Source: Planctomycetes bacterium B3_Pla
GTDB taxonomy: Bacteria; Planctomycetota; Phycisphaerae; Sedimentisphaerales; Anaerobacaceae
Assembly (NCBI GenBank): GCA_005223045.1
Contig: NJBM01000013.1
Coordinates: 1 to 64,000, forward strand
DNA length: 64,000 nucleotides
Direction: 5' to 3'
Made by a program: the position numbers and the translations under genes. Shown here one piece after another: positions 17,249 to 26,348 of the stretch. The notes under the pieces are model-generated. The model saw only the letters and a list, made by a program, of their open reading frames with translations. It was not told the DNA's origin and ran no database searches. Position 1 is the stretch's first letter. Each line of letters starts with the position of its first letter.

Positions 17249-17293
17249 AAAAAGGCTGACTTGCTATTGCTCAGCGAAGTCAGCCTTTTTTTT
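17249..17293 (-). terminator. Intrinsic terminator between the two GspG-type genes
   Basis: A perfect stem AAAAAGGCTGACTT / AAGTCAGCCTTTTT with a loop of about 16 bases, bounded by T-runs on both strands. On the minus strand it lies 54 bp after the stop of the first pseudopilin gene and 43 bp before the start of the second. It would terminate most transcripts after the first pilin and let a fraction continue into the minor genes, or alternatively stabilise the 3' end of the pilin mRNA. Confidence 0.85.
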
Positions 17294-17346
17294 GAATCTA
17301 ATAACGCCGTGGAGCTTTCCACGGCAAGCTCAGTTTGATCCGGTTC

Positions 17347-17832
17347 TTAGAGAAGCAGATGCTCAGCAGAGTCAGTAGCCCAAAAATCTCCGGAAGCGGT
17401 GCTGAAGTACCAACCTTGACTGCCATCTGTGACGGGCGCAGGCGCAGCAGGCGGCTCGATGGTGCCGAGAACAACCACATCACTATCGACAAACTGGTTC
17501 GTCGGGAGCTTCATCAGGTACGGACCGTAGGGACCAGCAGCATTAGGCTCGCCGAAAATGTCAGTTCCTTCTGTCATAGCTATTACAAAGTTGGCTGCAC
17601 CGCCGCCTCCAGCAGTGTGAGTACCATTGATCACGCCGGGCAGATTGTCATTGTGCTGAATCTTGTACAACTGGATCTGCGAGCGCACAGACGAAAGGTC
17701 GGTGGCCAGACTCGAAGTCTTGGCTTCGGTGCTTGCCTCGGTGAACTGAGGAATCACTATGGCGGCCAAGATACCAAGAATGACCACGACGATCAGAATT
17801 TCGACTAATGTAAAACCGCTTTTAGCTCTCAT
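17347..17832 (-). CDS. gspG: Major pseudopilin, GspG type
   Basis: 161 residues from the ATG at 17832, preceded by AAGGGG. The prepilin motif KSGFTLVEILIVVVILGILAAIVIP is canonical (cleavage after Gly6, Glu at +5). The C-terminal domain fits GspG: SLATDLSSVRSQIQLYKIQHNDNLPG, GPYLMKLPTNQF, and SQGWYFSTASGDFWA. It is the first gene of the locus and is separated from the rest by a terminator, which suits a highly expressed major subunit. Confidence 0.92.
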   Translation of the reverse strand: MRAKSGFTLVEILIVVVILGILAAIVIPQFTEASTEAKTSSLATDLSSVRSQIQLYKIQHNDNLPGVINGTHTAGGGGAANFVIAMTEGTDIFGEPNAAGPYGPYLMKLPTNQFVDSDVVVLGTIEPPAAPAPVTDGSQGWYFSTASGDFWATDSAEHLLL

Positions 17833-18261
17833 TTTTTGCCCCTTTTCTGAAAATTGCATTGATTACTTGCTAAGATACACACCATCCAAAATAGGCCGCC
17901 TTCTCCACAGTCAAAGTATCGACCCAATGGACACACAACTTAACCACGACTGTTTTTTTTGAACCCTCCCCAAAATAACCCCATTTAACACATTATCCGC
18001 AACAATTACTTCAACTCTGTGCTCGAAAACTTGACTTACCAAGGAACTGCAAAGTCTTACGTCCGAAAATACTTCCTGTTCCTGTGGCTTATTCTCTAAA
18101 CACGCATGAACCTCCAAATAAACTATAAGGTATAAACTTTCCCGTGCCAAACGTCCGGGAACAAGAAATTCGCTTTGTGTGGGTTCTACGAAGGGTCCCC
18201 ACCCCGCTACTGTCCGGGAATGGAGGAATAGAGGAATGGAGGGGCAGCAGTCTATAAACGG
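17833..18261. other. Intergenic region upstream of the pseudopilin locus
   Basis: About 430 bp between tsaE and gspG. It must carry the pilus-locus promoter, but no convincing one is visible: a TTGACT with a TATTTT 15 bp later (minus strand, about 17907-17881) is weak, and a TGGCACG near 18148 lacks a matching -12 GC element for sigma-54. A 79-codon ORF (17911-18150, minus) has no recognisable features and no ribosome-binding site that I can see. Confidence 0.4.
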
Positions 18262-18714
18262 TCAACGGGCGATATATTCGGACGTGTTTTCGACGTGTAT
18301 CTTTCTTTTGGTATGGCCGGCGTGCTCAAGCTCTATCCGAATACAGTCTATGCCCTGCAGAGCTGATTCAATCTTATCGGCCCACTCGATAAGAACCACT
18401 GACTGTGGGTAACAGAAATCGTCAAAGCCTAACATCTCAAACTCAGCCACCGAGTTCAACCGATAAGCGTCTATATGATAGATATCCAGCCGGCCTGCAT
18501 ACTCATTAACTATCACAAAAGTGGGGCTGTTGACGTGCTCATGGTCTTTCGCCCCGGCGCCGGCTGCAATGCCCTTGATCAGATGAGTCTTGCCGCTGCC
18601 CAACGGCCCACAAATCGCGATGACCTCCCCACCTTTGAGTTTTGAGCCGAGGCTTCGGCCGAAACCTATCGTTTCATCCGGTGAATTCGAAGTGATATCA
18701 ATACTGTTACCCAC
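18262..18714 (-). CDS. tsaE: tRNA threonylcarbamoyladenosine biosynthesis ATPase TsaE
   Basis: 150 residues. TsaE is the P-loop ATPase that cycles the TsaB-TsaD complex making t6A37 in ANN-decoding tRNAs. Walker A GPLGSGKTHLIKG (about 35-47), switch-like SPTFVIVNEY, the DIYHIDAYRL motif and LIEWADKIESAL near the C-terminus are all typical. The start codon appears to be GTG at 18714. It follows the PL11 gene by 24 bp and is the last gene of this operon. No tsaB or tsaD is in the window. Confidence 0.93.
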   Translation of the reverse strand: MGNSIDITSNSPDETIGFGRSLGSKLKGGEVIAICGPLGSGKTHLIKGIAAGAGAKDHEHVNSPTFVIVNEYAGRLDIYHIDAYRLNSVAEFEMLGFDDFCYPQSVVLIEWADKIESALQGIDCIRIELEHAGHTKRKIHVENTSEYIAR

Positions 18715-18723
18715 AGGTCAATA

Positions 18724-18744
18724 ATCATTTATCATTTATCATTT
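18724..18744. repeat. Heptanucleotide tandem repeat (ATTTATC)
   Basis: Three units of ATTTATC or close variants lie exactly in the 24-bp gap between the PL11 and tsaE genes, overlapping the likely ribosome-binding region of tsaE. Confidence 0.6.
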
Positions 18745-20454
18745 GCCCAATTGGGCCGGATAATAATAGCCCATCGTCTGGGCGACGATCCCAAGGCGAT
18801 ACTGACGGTCCTGCATGAGACAGACGCGCTTATCGGACGCAGGCACGGTAGTCGTATAAATCCGAAGCTCTCCTTTGAGGCTGGTAATCACCTCTTCCCG
18901 GTAATCGCCCAGACAATCGACGACCGCAACGACCCGGCCTTCGAGAGGTTGCATCGCCTCACCGCCCCAATCACGAACTGCGCCGGAGACGACAACTTCC
19001 TTCTGTGGATCGGCATCCCACCAGACAGCTCGCGGGCTCAGCGTTCCGGTCTCGTGGAATTCGATCAGCTTGCCTTTCGCGCTGTAGAGCCAGCGCTGTT
19101 TCAAATCCCTCTCGCCGGCATAGACCTCCATACCCGGCGAATCCGCAAGGACATCCGCAGCCATTCCCTGGCCGTGAACGTGCCGGGTAGGTTTTTTATG
19201 GGACCAAAGCTTGCGGCCGGTCTTCGCATCCACCACACAGATGGCATCCGTGTTCTGCTTCGGCTCGATCCCGTAGAATATCTCGAGCCCCGGATTGCCC
19301 GGATCGATATCGGCGACATACATCACGTCTGGATGCCCCATCTCGAGCGACCATATTCCCTTGCCGTTGTCGTCGATAACAGCCGCTCCCATCACCAGCT
19401 CATCTCTGCCGTCCTCATCGACATCGGCGGTGATCAATCCGTGGCCGCTCTGTCCGCCGTATTTCTTTTCTTCCTGAGGCGACTGCCAGTACCATATTTG
19501 ATTGAAATCCTTATCCAGCGCCTGCATCTTGATGAGCCTGTAAGTGCCCCGCTGCATAATCAATGACGGTGCTTTGCCGTCAAGATAGGCCGCCGTGAGA
19601 AAGTTACGGCAGTAATAGTTGTACTGGGAAAAGCCGTCCCGAGTCAGCCAGGCGGTTTTAGCAGCAATTTTACCGCTTTCTCCGTCGATTTTCACCAGGT
19701 ATTCGGGGCCGGTCTGGACAAGGCCTTTTTCATCGCGAGGATCGCCCTCGCCGGCCTTGCAATAGACCTCGGCCTTGCCGTCGCCGTCAATATCATAGAC
19801 AATCCAGGGCGAATACCATATCCCCGCCTCGATGGACCAGCCCATATCATAGCGCCACATCATTGTGCCGTCCAGGCGATACGCTTCGAGCTTGTAGGTG
19901 GTCGTGCTCTTCTTCCAATAGCCCGGACGCTGGTAAGGATCGGTATTGAAATTCGGCTGCTTGATGATGTACTCATACTGGCCGTCGCCATCCAGATCGG
20001 CAATACCCACCTTCTGGAAGTCATGGTTGCCGTCCAGAGGAATGCTGACATACGGCCTGGCTCTGCCTCTGAGCTTTACAAAAACTCCTCCCAATTGTTC
20101 CCATGAGCTCAGCCCCATTTCCTCCTTATACCGATACAGCCTGTATTCGCATGTTTTTGTGTCGTGGCCCGGCTCAGGACTCTTATCCACAAAATTCGTC
20201 CGCCGATAGGGCTTGTCTTCTGTCAAGATTTTATACGGAAGACGGGAATGAGGCACTACAGGAATGCGTATGATTCGGAAGGCCATATCTTCCGGATCCG
20301 TCTCCAGCAGCCGCCAACTGAGAAAAACCGAGCCGTCCGTTCGCTCGACGGCTACTAATCCCCGATCCAGCTTCTCTGCGCCTGATGCAGCAGCCGTAAG
20401 ACCGATAACCAGGAGAATCCCAATCATCCCAACAACGTGAAATCTATGTTTCAT
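18739..20454 (-). CDS. Secreted rhamnogalacturonan lyase, PL11 family
   Basis: 571 residues. A signal peptide (about 1-25, ending ASGA) marks it for export. PL11 enzymes cleave rhamnogalacturonan I of pectin by beta-elimination and fold as an eight-bladed propeller with internal calcium sites. These show here as ADLDGDGQYEYI, YDIDGDGKAEVY and ADVDEDGRDELV. The family signatures WRYDMGWSIEAGIWYSPW and GRAGPYVSIPLDG-like (GRARPYVSIPL) are present and the length is near the family's ~600. A GGAGG site lies eight bases before the ATG. It is placed between thiL and tsaE, an unusual home for a lyase; no other pectin genes adjoin. Confidence 0.88.
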   Translation of the reverse strand: MKHRFHVVGMIGILLVIGLTAAASGAEKLDRGLVAVERTDGSVFLSWRLLETDPEDMAFRIIRIPVVPHSRLPYKILTEDKPYRRTNFVDKSPEPGHDTKTCEYRLYRYKEEMGLSSWEQLGGVFVKLRGRARPYVSIPLDGNHDFQKVGIADLDGDGQYEYIIKQPNFNTDPYQRPGYWKKSTTTYKLEAYRLDGTMMWRYDMGWSIEAGIWYSPWIVYDIDGDGKAEVYCKAGEGDPRDEKGLVQTGPEYLVKIDGESGKIAAKTAWLTRDGFSQYNYYCRNFLTAAYLDGKAPSLIMQRGTYRLIKMQALDKDFNQIWYWQSPQEEKKYGGQSGHGLITADVDEDGRDELVMGAAVIDDNGKGIWSLEMGHPDVMYVADIDPGNPGLEIFYGIEPKQNTDAICVVDAKTGRKLWSHKKPTRHVHGQGMAADVLADSPGMEVYAGERDLKQRWLYSAKGKLIEFHETGTLSPRAVWWDADPQKEVVVSGAVRDWGGEAMQPLEGRVVAVVDCLGDYREEVITSLKGELRIYTTTVPASDKRVCLMQDRQYRLGIVAQTMGYYYPAQLGK

Positions 20455-20480
20455 TGTTCATACCTCCACAGCCCCCTTGT

Positions 20481-21401
20481 TCAATTATTCAAATGCTCAT
20501 AGCCCCCGGCTTCCAAATCATCAAGCCGGCCATCAGGCTTCTTGATCTGCATTTTCCCCGTATCGGTGACAGTGCCGATCTGCGTAACAGACGTCGGATC
20601 ATCCCACTTTTCCAACAGTTTTTCGCAGTTTTGTTGCGAGAGAGTAAAAAGCAGTTCAAAATCTTCGCCGTCATTCAATGCAGAAATCAGCGGCTCGGCA
20701 CATTCTTGAGCATCTTCCGATATCGGAATCCGCTCTGCGCTTACGATGGCGCCCATGCGGCTTGCCTTGCAGATACGGTTCAAATCGCTGCTTAGCCCGT
20801 CGCTTATATCTATCATTGAATTCACATTGACCATCTGAGCGATTTTCAAAGCCTCTTTGACCCTCGGCGCAAATTTCAGATGTTTGCCGGAGCGTGACCC
20901 GCCCAAAGATCCTGTTACGCAGATACCGTCACCAATCCTTGCTCCCGATCTCCTTACAGGATCATTGCCGGCCTTCTTGCTGAGCATCGCCACGCTGACT
21001 GCGAACGGATTGTCTCCATTCCAACTCGTAATGTCGCCGCCGACCAACGCGCAGCCAAATTTCTCACCGGCCCGGGTAATCCCCGCATGGAGCTGCTTCA
21101 ATTCCGCCTGGCCAAAACCTATCGGCAGCGCAACCGATACAACCGCTGCAACGGGTACAGTCGCCATCGCGGCACAGTCGCTGAGGCTGACAGCCATTGC
21201 CTTATAGCCGGCCTGCTCCAACGTTGCCTCTCGCAAGTCGAAATGCACCCCGTCCAGCAGCATGTCCGTGGTAACGAACACCGACCCGTTGCCCAGACGG
21301 ACTTGTGCCATGTCATCGCCGATGCCGATAGGAAAGTCTGCTGCCGAGCACTTGCTCCGGCTCGCAAACCAGGCGGTTATTTCATCTTCACCGGCGCTCA
21401 T
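20481..21401 (-). CDS. thiL: Thiamine-monophosphate kinase ThiL
   Basis: 306 residues. It phosphorylates thiamine monophosphate to thiamine pyrophosphate with ATP. N-terminal [12 protein letters not shown], the metal-binding [37 protein letters not shown] and [12 protein letters not shown] are all characteristic of the ThiL/PurM-like family. The start at 21401 is chosen because its ATG overlaps the argH stop (ATGA); an upstream in-frame start would add eight residues. It is followed by the PL11 gene after 26 bp. Confidence 0.95.
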   Translation of the reverse strand: MSAGEDEITAWFASRSKCSAADFPIGIGDDMAQVRLGNGSVFVTTDMLLDGVHFDLREATLEQAGYKAMAVSLSDCAAMATVPVAAVVSVALPIGFGQAELKQLHAGITRAGEKFGCALVGGDITSWNGDNPFAVSVAMLSKKAGNDPVRRSGARIGDGICVTGSLGGSRSGKHLKFAPRVKEALKIAQMVNVNSMIDISDGLSSDLNRICKASRMGAIVSAERIPISEDAQECAEPLISALNDGEDFELLFTLSQQNCEKLLEKWDDPTSVTQIGTVTDTGKMQIKKPDGRLDDLEAGGYEHLNN

Positions 21402-22786
21402 CGCTGCCCCAACTGCTTGTTCCAATATGCAATCTGCTCTTTGGCCTGCTTCGGCCCGGCTGCACCTTCCGTTACGTACTTGCCCGCGACACCTGCTGCG
21501 CCGAGGTATTCATACACATCCGCCTCAATCGCAGTCGAGCACTCTTGGAACTCATCCAAAGACTGCTCGGCCAACTTTCTGTCCTGCTTTTCACACTCGG
21601 CGACAAGAGAACCCACGATGCCGTGAGCCTCACGGAAAGGAACACCTTTTCCGACCAGATACTCAGCTAAGGCCGTGGCGTCCAGAAAACCCTCATCCAA
21701 GCCAATCAAAATCTTCCTGGTGTCGAATTTCGTATGTGAGACAATCGCACATGCCACGTCCAGGCAAGCCTCAACCGTATCGTCGGCAGCGAAAATATGG
21801 GTCTTATCCTCCTGCATATCGCGATTATAGCCCGACGGCTGACCCTTCAAAATCGTCAGTATAGCCATCAATGAGCCGTAAACCATGCCGGTTTTTCCAC
21901 GGATCAGCTCCAGAACGTCCGGATTGCGTTTTTGCGGCATCATGCTCGACGACGTGCAGTAGGCATCGTCAATCCGCACAAAGCCGAATTCGTTGGATGA
22001 ATAGAGTATCCAATCTTCCGCCAGGCGGGACAGATGCGTCGCGATAAGCGCGCAATCGAAAATGAACTCGGCACAAAAGTCCCTGTCGCCAACCGCATCA
22101 ATGCTGCTATAGCTGATATCGGAGAAACCCAACTGCCTGGCCGTGCTCTTTCTATCCAACGGCAGCGTAGAGCCGGCCACCGCCCCACTGCCAAGCGGCG
22201 ATATGTTGAGCAGGCTGCGGCAGTTCCTGAGCCGGACGAAATCACGCTCGAACTGCTCGACGAAACTCAACAGGTAAGACGCGATAACAATCGGCTGGGC
22301 ACGCTGAAGATGTGTATAGGCTGGCATAACATCCTCAGAATATCTGCCCGCCAATTTGACAAATGCTTTTTGAAGCAGCGTTATCTTGGCTTGAAGAATC
22401 TCGATCCTGTCCCGCATCCAGAGTCGAACATCGGCGGCAACCTGATCGTTGCGACTTCTGCCCGTATGGAGTTTCTTGCCCGCCCGGCCGATCTTCTCCA
22501 CAAGCGCCGCTTCAATCGCCATGTGAATATCTTCGTACCTCTTCTCGAACTTGAAGCGCCCGGCCGCGATTTCTTCGCTGATTTCGATGAGACCGGCTTT
22601 GATCTGCCTGAGTTCATCTTTGGTGATCAGTTTTTGCTCGGCCAGCATCTGTGCATGAGCAATTGAACCGACGATGTCATATTTGTAGAGTCGCTTATCT
22701 ATCGAGAGCGATTCCACAAAACCAACCGTCAGTTCGTCCGGCCCACCAGCCAACCGCTTTTCCCAACTCTTCTCTGACTTGGCCAT
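21398..22786 (-). CDS. argH: Argininosuccinate lyase
   Basis: 462 residues from the ATG at 22786 (GGAG eight bases upstream), the normal family length. It splits argininosuccinate into arginine and fumarate, the last step of arginine synthesis. Signatures: [25 protein letters not shown], the DRDFCAEF region, and the mobile catalytic loop [15 protein letters not shown] with its Ser and Lys. It heads the argH-thiL-PL11-tsaE minus-strand gene group and is divergent from nagA. Confidence 0.97.
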   Translation of the reverse strand: MAKSEKSWEKRLAGGPDELTVGFVESLSIDKRLYKYDIVGSIAHAQMLAEQKLITKDELRQIKAGLIEISEEIAAGRFKFEKRYEDIHMAIEAALVEKIGRAGKKLHTGRSRNDQVAADVRLWMRDRIEILQAKITLLQKAFVKLAGRYSEDVMPAYTHLQRAQPIVIASYLLSFVEQFERDFVRLRNCRSLLNISPLGSGAVAGSTLPLDRKSTARQLGFSDISYSSIDAVGDRDFCAEFIFDCALIATHLSRLAEDWILYSSNEFGFVRIDDAYCTSSSMMPQKRNPDVLELIRGKTGMVYGSLMAILTILKGQPSGYNRDMQEDKTHIFAADDTVEACLDVACAIVSHTKFDTRKILIGLDEGFLDATALAEYLVGKGVPFREAHGIVGSLVAECEKQDRKLAEQSLDEFQECSTAIEADVYEYLGAAGVAGKYVTEGAAGPKQAKEQIAYWNKQLGQR

Positions 22787-22893
22787 TCTATCTGCTCCAG
22801 GAATTAAGCCCCTTTCCCACAGATCATACGTGTCGATACAATACATGTCAAGCCCTCACTGCCACTCGTCAATTACATCCCTCAACTGCGGTA

Positions 22894-22922
22894 TTGCATT
22901 TAAGTCTCGAGCCTCTTATACT
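22894..22922 (+). promoter_or_regulatory. Candidate sigma-70 promoter for nagA
   Basis: A -35-like TTGCAT (22894-22899), a 17-bp spacer and a strong -10 TATACT (22917-22922). Transcription would begin near 22929, only about six bases before the nagA ATG at 22935, so the message would be nearly leaderless. No Shine-Dalgarno is present in front of that ATG, which agrees. Confidence 0.5.
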
Positions 22923-22934
22923 GCCGCACTTGAT

Positions 22935-24083
22935 ATGTCAGATAAGCTTGTTATAACCAATTGCAGATTGTTCGATGCTCCGGAGGATGCACAGACCACT
23001 TCCGTTCTCATCGAGAATGGCGTCATCGCACGAATTGACCCTGCCGCTTCGTGCGACAACATACTCGACGCGCAGGGCAGAACGCTTGCTCCCGGCTTCA
23101 TCGACATACATATCCAGGGCGCCGGCGGCGCCGACATACTCGATGCAACGGTCGAAGGACTCGAAGCCATATCCCAAACTTGCGCCCGCTTTGGAACGAC
23201 CGGTTTTCTCGCTACGACAGTGTTCAAGCCCGACCAGGAAAACAAGCACCTTGACGTAGCAGCCCAATGCGTTGGCCGCGACCTGGGCGGGGCGAATCTG
23301 CTCGGTATCCATCTCGAAGGACCATTTATCTCGCTCGAAAAAAGAGGGATGATTCAGCCCGGATGTATCTGCCCTCCGTCGATGGAGGTACTCAATGAGA
23401 TACTCGGTGCGACTAACGGCCATCTAAGAATCATGACAATCGCCCCTGAACTGCCCGAGAATCCCCGGATCATTCGCTCTCTTGTGGATTCCGACATCGT
23501 TGCCTCCTTCGGTCACTCTCACGCTACCTACGAACAGACTCTCGCCGGCTTTGATGCCGGGATAACACATGTAACGCATCTGTTCAATGCGATGCACTCA
23601 ATCCACCATCGTTCTCCAGGCCCTTTGGTAGCTATCTTCGAGACGGAACACATCACCGCCCAGCTTATTCCCGATGGCGTCCATATCCACCCGGCCGTCC
23701 TGAAATTCGCATTTGAAGCGCTCGGCCCGGATCGTACCATACCTATCACCGACGGTATGCAGGCTATCGGCCTCGGCGACGGCAGCTTCATCTACAACAA
23801 CCTCGAATACGAGTCCAGAGACGGGACGGCAAGGTACAAAGACGGCACGCTTATAGGCACCGCGATGGGTCTGAGCCAACTGCTTAAAAGATTCGTGGCA
23901 TTTACAGATTGTGCTCCTGATGTGGCAATCAAAACTGTAACTCGAAATCCCGCCAGGCTGTTAGGCATAGAAGACAGAAAGGGCGCCATCGCTGACGGAA
24001 AAGACGCCGACCTGGTCCTGCTCGACAGCGATCTGTCAGTCCACACTACCATCGTCGCCGGCAAAATTGTCTTCCAGAAATGA
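22935..24083 (+). CDS. nagA: N-acetylglucosamine-6-phosphate deacetylase
   Basis: 382 residues from the ATG at 22935. It converts GlcNAc-6-phosphate to GlcN-6-phosphate and acetate in amino-sugar catabolism and cell-wall recycling. Amidohydrolase-fold marks are FIDIHIQGAGG (the HxH-type site is HIQ, normal for NagA), LLGIHLEGPFIS (metal-binding Glu), SFGHSHATYEQ, THLFNAMHSIHHR, DGVHIHP and ITDGMQAIGLGDG (catalytic Asp). It is free-standing: no nagB adjoins. An intrinsic terminator follows 20 bp after the stop. Confidence 0.95.
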   Translation: MSDKLVITNCRLFDAPEDAQTTSVLIENGVIARIDPAASCDNILDAQGRTLAPGFIDIHIQGAGGADILDATVEGLEAISQTCARFGTTGFLATTVFKPDQENKHLDVAAQCVGRDLGGANLLGIHLEGPFISLEKRGMIQPGCICPPSMEVLNEILGATNGHLRIMTIAPELPENPRIIRSLVDSDIVASFGHSHATYEQTLAGFDAGITHVTHLFNAMHSIHHRSPGPLVAIFETEHITAQLIPDGVHIHPAVLKFAFEALGPDRTIPITDGMQAIGLGDGSFIYNNLEYESRDGTARYKDGTLIGTAMGLSQLLKRFVAFTDCAPDVAIKTVTRNPARLLGIEDRKGAIADGKDADLVLLDSDLSVHTTIVAGKIVFQK

Positions 24084-24103
24084 TCTGAGCGGCGAATAAA
24101 ACA

Positions 24104-24137
24104 GGAGAGCCTATGCGTAAAGGCTCTCCGTTGTTTA
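24104..24137 (+). terminator. Intrinsic terminator after nagA
   Basis: Perfect stem GGAGAGCC (24104-24111) / GGCTCTCC (24122-24129) with a 10-base loop, followed by a T-rich tail (GTTGTTT). Confidence 0.8.
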
Positions 24138-24449
24138 CGTGGCTCTTTCCTTTTTTTACTTAACCGTCGCTTACTCTGCCCGTGTTACGATCTGACCTGT
24201 GCGCAAAACCTCTAAGATAGACATAGCAAGTTCAAGCTAACATGGCCGGATTGGTCATTTTTCAGAGCCACCTGTTTCTAATTCCAATATTATTTATCGG
24301 CAGACCTCTTTGTAAATCTTGAATTTTTCCGGAGATTCCGTAATCCATGTTTGCTGTGCTGAAAAACAGTTTGAAGCAAGAGCAAACTGACTGTAAGATT
24401 GCACCTGTTTGCGATGGATATCGGCGTAAGAGTAGAAGGAAGCGATGCC
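24138..24449. other. Intergenic region between nagA and the flavoprotein gene
   Basis: About 310 bp with no gene seen. It presumably contains the promoter of the flavoprotein gene, but no -35/-10 pair stands out. In-frame codons upstream of the chosen ATG at 24450 have no ribosome-binding site. Confidence 0.35.
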
Positions 24450-25061
24450 ATGAAAGTGCTTGGAATCTCAACGAGCCCGAGAATAAAGGGCAACAGCGAT
24501 TTGCTTCTGCGCCGGGCTTTGGCAGGCGCCGAATCCGCAGGAGCAAGCGTTGAATACGTTCGTTTAGCCGATTATGAGGTCGGCCCGTGCATCGAGTGCA
24601 ACGCCTGCTACACTAACGGACAATGCAAAGTCCAGGATGACTATGACACGCTCCTGAAAAAGATACTCGACGCCGACCGCCTGATCTTCGCAACTCCGAT
24701 ATTTTTTATGAGCGTTTGCGCCCAGGCAAAGAATCTGATCGATCGCGGCCAGTGCCTGTGGGCGGCCAAGTATATTCTAAAGAGAGAGTCTCTCGCCGCC
24801 AAACGCGACCGCCGGGCGATGGTTATCGCAGTGGGCGGCTCAAAGAGCAAAAAGCAGTTCGAGAGCATCCGCCTGACGATGAAAACTTATTTTGATGCGC
24901 TGGATATAGGTTACACAGCCAACCTGTTTGTCGATAAGGTCGATGATCGCGGTGAAATTGAAGAACATCCATCGGCGCTCAAAGAAGCATACCGGCTCGG
25001 CAGTCAGTTGGCCGGTACCGGCGCTCCACCGCAGGAGCCAACCGACATAGAACTAATGTAA
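24450..25061 (+). CDS. Iron-sulfur flavoprotein (flavodoxin-like NAD(P)H-dependent FMN reductase family)
   Basis: 203 residues from the ATG at 24450 with AGGA about nine bases upstream. The flavodoxin-like fold has an N-terminal FMN-phosphate loop GISTSPRIKGNSDLLL (about 5-20). A compact cysteine cluster follows, CIECNACYTNGQC (C-x2-C-x2-C-x5-C, about 47-59), the arrangement used by the archaeal-type iron-sulfur flavoprotein Isf to hold a 4Fe-4S cluster. ATPIFFMSVCAQAKNLIDR fits the FMN isoalloxazine loop. The known family moves electrons from ferredoxin to oxygen or peroxide; the partner here is unknown. It ends convergently, overlapping the glycosyltransferase gene by nine bases. Confidence 0.85.
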   Translation: MKVLGISTSPRIKGNSDLLLRRALAGAESAGASVEYVRLADYEVGPCIECNACYTNGQCKVQDDYDTLLKKILDADRLIFATPIFFMSVCAQAKNLIDRGQCLWAAKYILKRESLAAKRDRRAMVIAVGGSKSKKQFESIRLTMKTYFDALDIGYTANLFVDKVDDRGEIEEHPSALKEAYRLGSQLAGTGAPPQEPTDIELM

Positions 25062-26141
25062 CGAGCATGCCTGTCGATATATCCGGAGAATTGCGGAAAT
25101 CATGTTGCTGACAGTGTGGTTCTCCGCCAGATATTGCCGTGCGTTTTTCGCGATTCTACGTGCGAATTCCCGCCTGTCCAAAAGCCGTCGCAGGCTGCGC
25201 AGAATACTGAGTTCGTCGTTCGGGTCAAATACAACAGCCGTTCGGTCCTCCATAATCAGATCGTCCACTCCACCCCTGCAACCTGCAACCGCAGCACCGA
25301 CGCTCATTGCCTCCATTAGTGAAGGATCAAAAACAAGGCTCGGCTGAGGCCGAATGAAAATGTCGCCTGCGGCAAGGACCGAACGCCAGGGTTTCAATCT
25401 CGGGACCATAGTAACAATTTGCAACAGATCCAATGCCGCCAGAAGTTTCCATATCTGTCTCTCGGCCCGCCCGCTGCCGGCTACTACCGTCATGAATTCA
25501 TAGCCGTCAATTTGCAGATGCCTGAGCACGTTAAGTACATTCTCGAAGTGATCGGCGTTGTCCAAAGAATGGGCCATCACCATAGTCGCGAGTTGAGATG
25601 GCATCGAAAAACACCCGCCGGTCTGTGAGACAAAAGTGCCTATATTTATCTGCTCAATTCGGTCCGCAAATCCCGGCTGTGCCTTGGCTACGCTGTCGGC
25701 GATAGTCTTTGCCGGGACGATGATTTTTGCACAACGCTTGTACGATATGGAGAACTGGCCCCACCGCCCCCGGAGCGAATTGACCGTCAACACGTAGGGC
25801 AGATTCATGCGACGGGCCAGTTTCCTTACCAGCGGCGCCCTGCTTTCGCACAGACAGTGCAGGAGGGCAGGTTCAAATTTCCCGAGCTGCTCGACAAGCA
25901 GATTATTGTTGAGATGCTCGGTCAATGGCAAATCCAAAACAGGATGGCTGATAACCTCGGCTGCACCCGCAAACAGTGAGTCCGGATTGCAGCCAGACGG
26001 GCAAATCAAAGCCGCAGGAACCGACTCATCGGCCAATCCAACCAGCAGATGTTTGAGGAATGTCGAATACTCGCAGACCGTATGCTCCGACCCGATCAGG
26101 GCCACCCGAAGAGATTTCTTTTTGGTACGTTCCGACGCCAA
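25053..26141 (-). CDS. Glycosyltransferase, family 4-like (GT-B fold)
   Basis: 362 residues. The N-terminal Rossmann half (LRVALIGSEHTVCEYSTFLKHLL) and a C-terminal donor-binding half with FDPSLMEAMSVGAAVAGCRGGVDDLI (the E-x7-E region of GT4 enzymes) mark a retaining glycosyltransferase using a nucleotide-sugar donor. The start looks like TTG at 26141 behind a weak AGGAC; no ATG lies nearby in frame. Acceptor and sugar are unknown. It stands alone between dnaA and the flavoprotein gene. Confidence 0.8.
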   Translation of the reverse strand: MASERTKKKSLRVALIGSEHTVCEYSTFLKHLLVGLADESVPAALICPSGCNPDSLFAGAAEVISHPVLDLPLTEHLNNNLLVEQLGKFEPALLHCLCESRAPLVRKLARRMNLPYVLTVNSLRGRWGQFSISYKRCAKIIVPAKTIADSVAKAQPGFADRIEQINIGTFVSQTGGCFSMPSQLATMVMAHSLDNADHFENVLNVLRHLQIDGYEFMTVVAGSGRAERQIWKLLAALDLLQIVTMVPRLKPWRSVLAAGDIFIRPQPSLVFDPSLMEAMSVGAAVAGCRGGVDDLIMEDRTAVVFDPNDELSILRSLRRLLDRREFARRIAKNARQYLAENHTVSNMISAILRIYRQACSLH

Positions 26142-26348
26142 GTCCTGCTGCTCCCTATAATCCCAATCACAAGTAAATAGACAGCATATTATTGAAAAAA
26201 CGCCTTTTTCGCCATTACAAAAATTGCTATTGGCGCCGGAATCCGGGGGTAAGGGATGAGGAAATACGAATGAAGAATTGAGAATTTTGAATTTAGAATT
26301 TCAGAATGCCGCCGGTTAAATACTATTCGCCAACGAAGATTCACCATA

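Noticed and set aside
17911..18150. 79-codon ORF upstream of the pseudopilin gene
   Set aside because: No ribosome-binding site, no family resemblance and atypical composition; probably chance.
18130..18160. Sigma-54 promoter upstream of the major pseudopilin (TGGCACG)
   Set aside because: The -24-like element is present, but the correctly spaced -12 GC is missing.
20183..20191. Perfect DnaA box TTATCCACA
   Set aside because: A single copy inside the PL11 coding sequence, where it encodes ordinary residues, with no cluster or AT-rich region.
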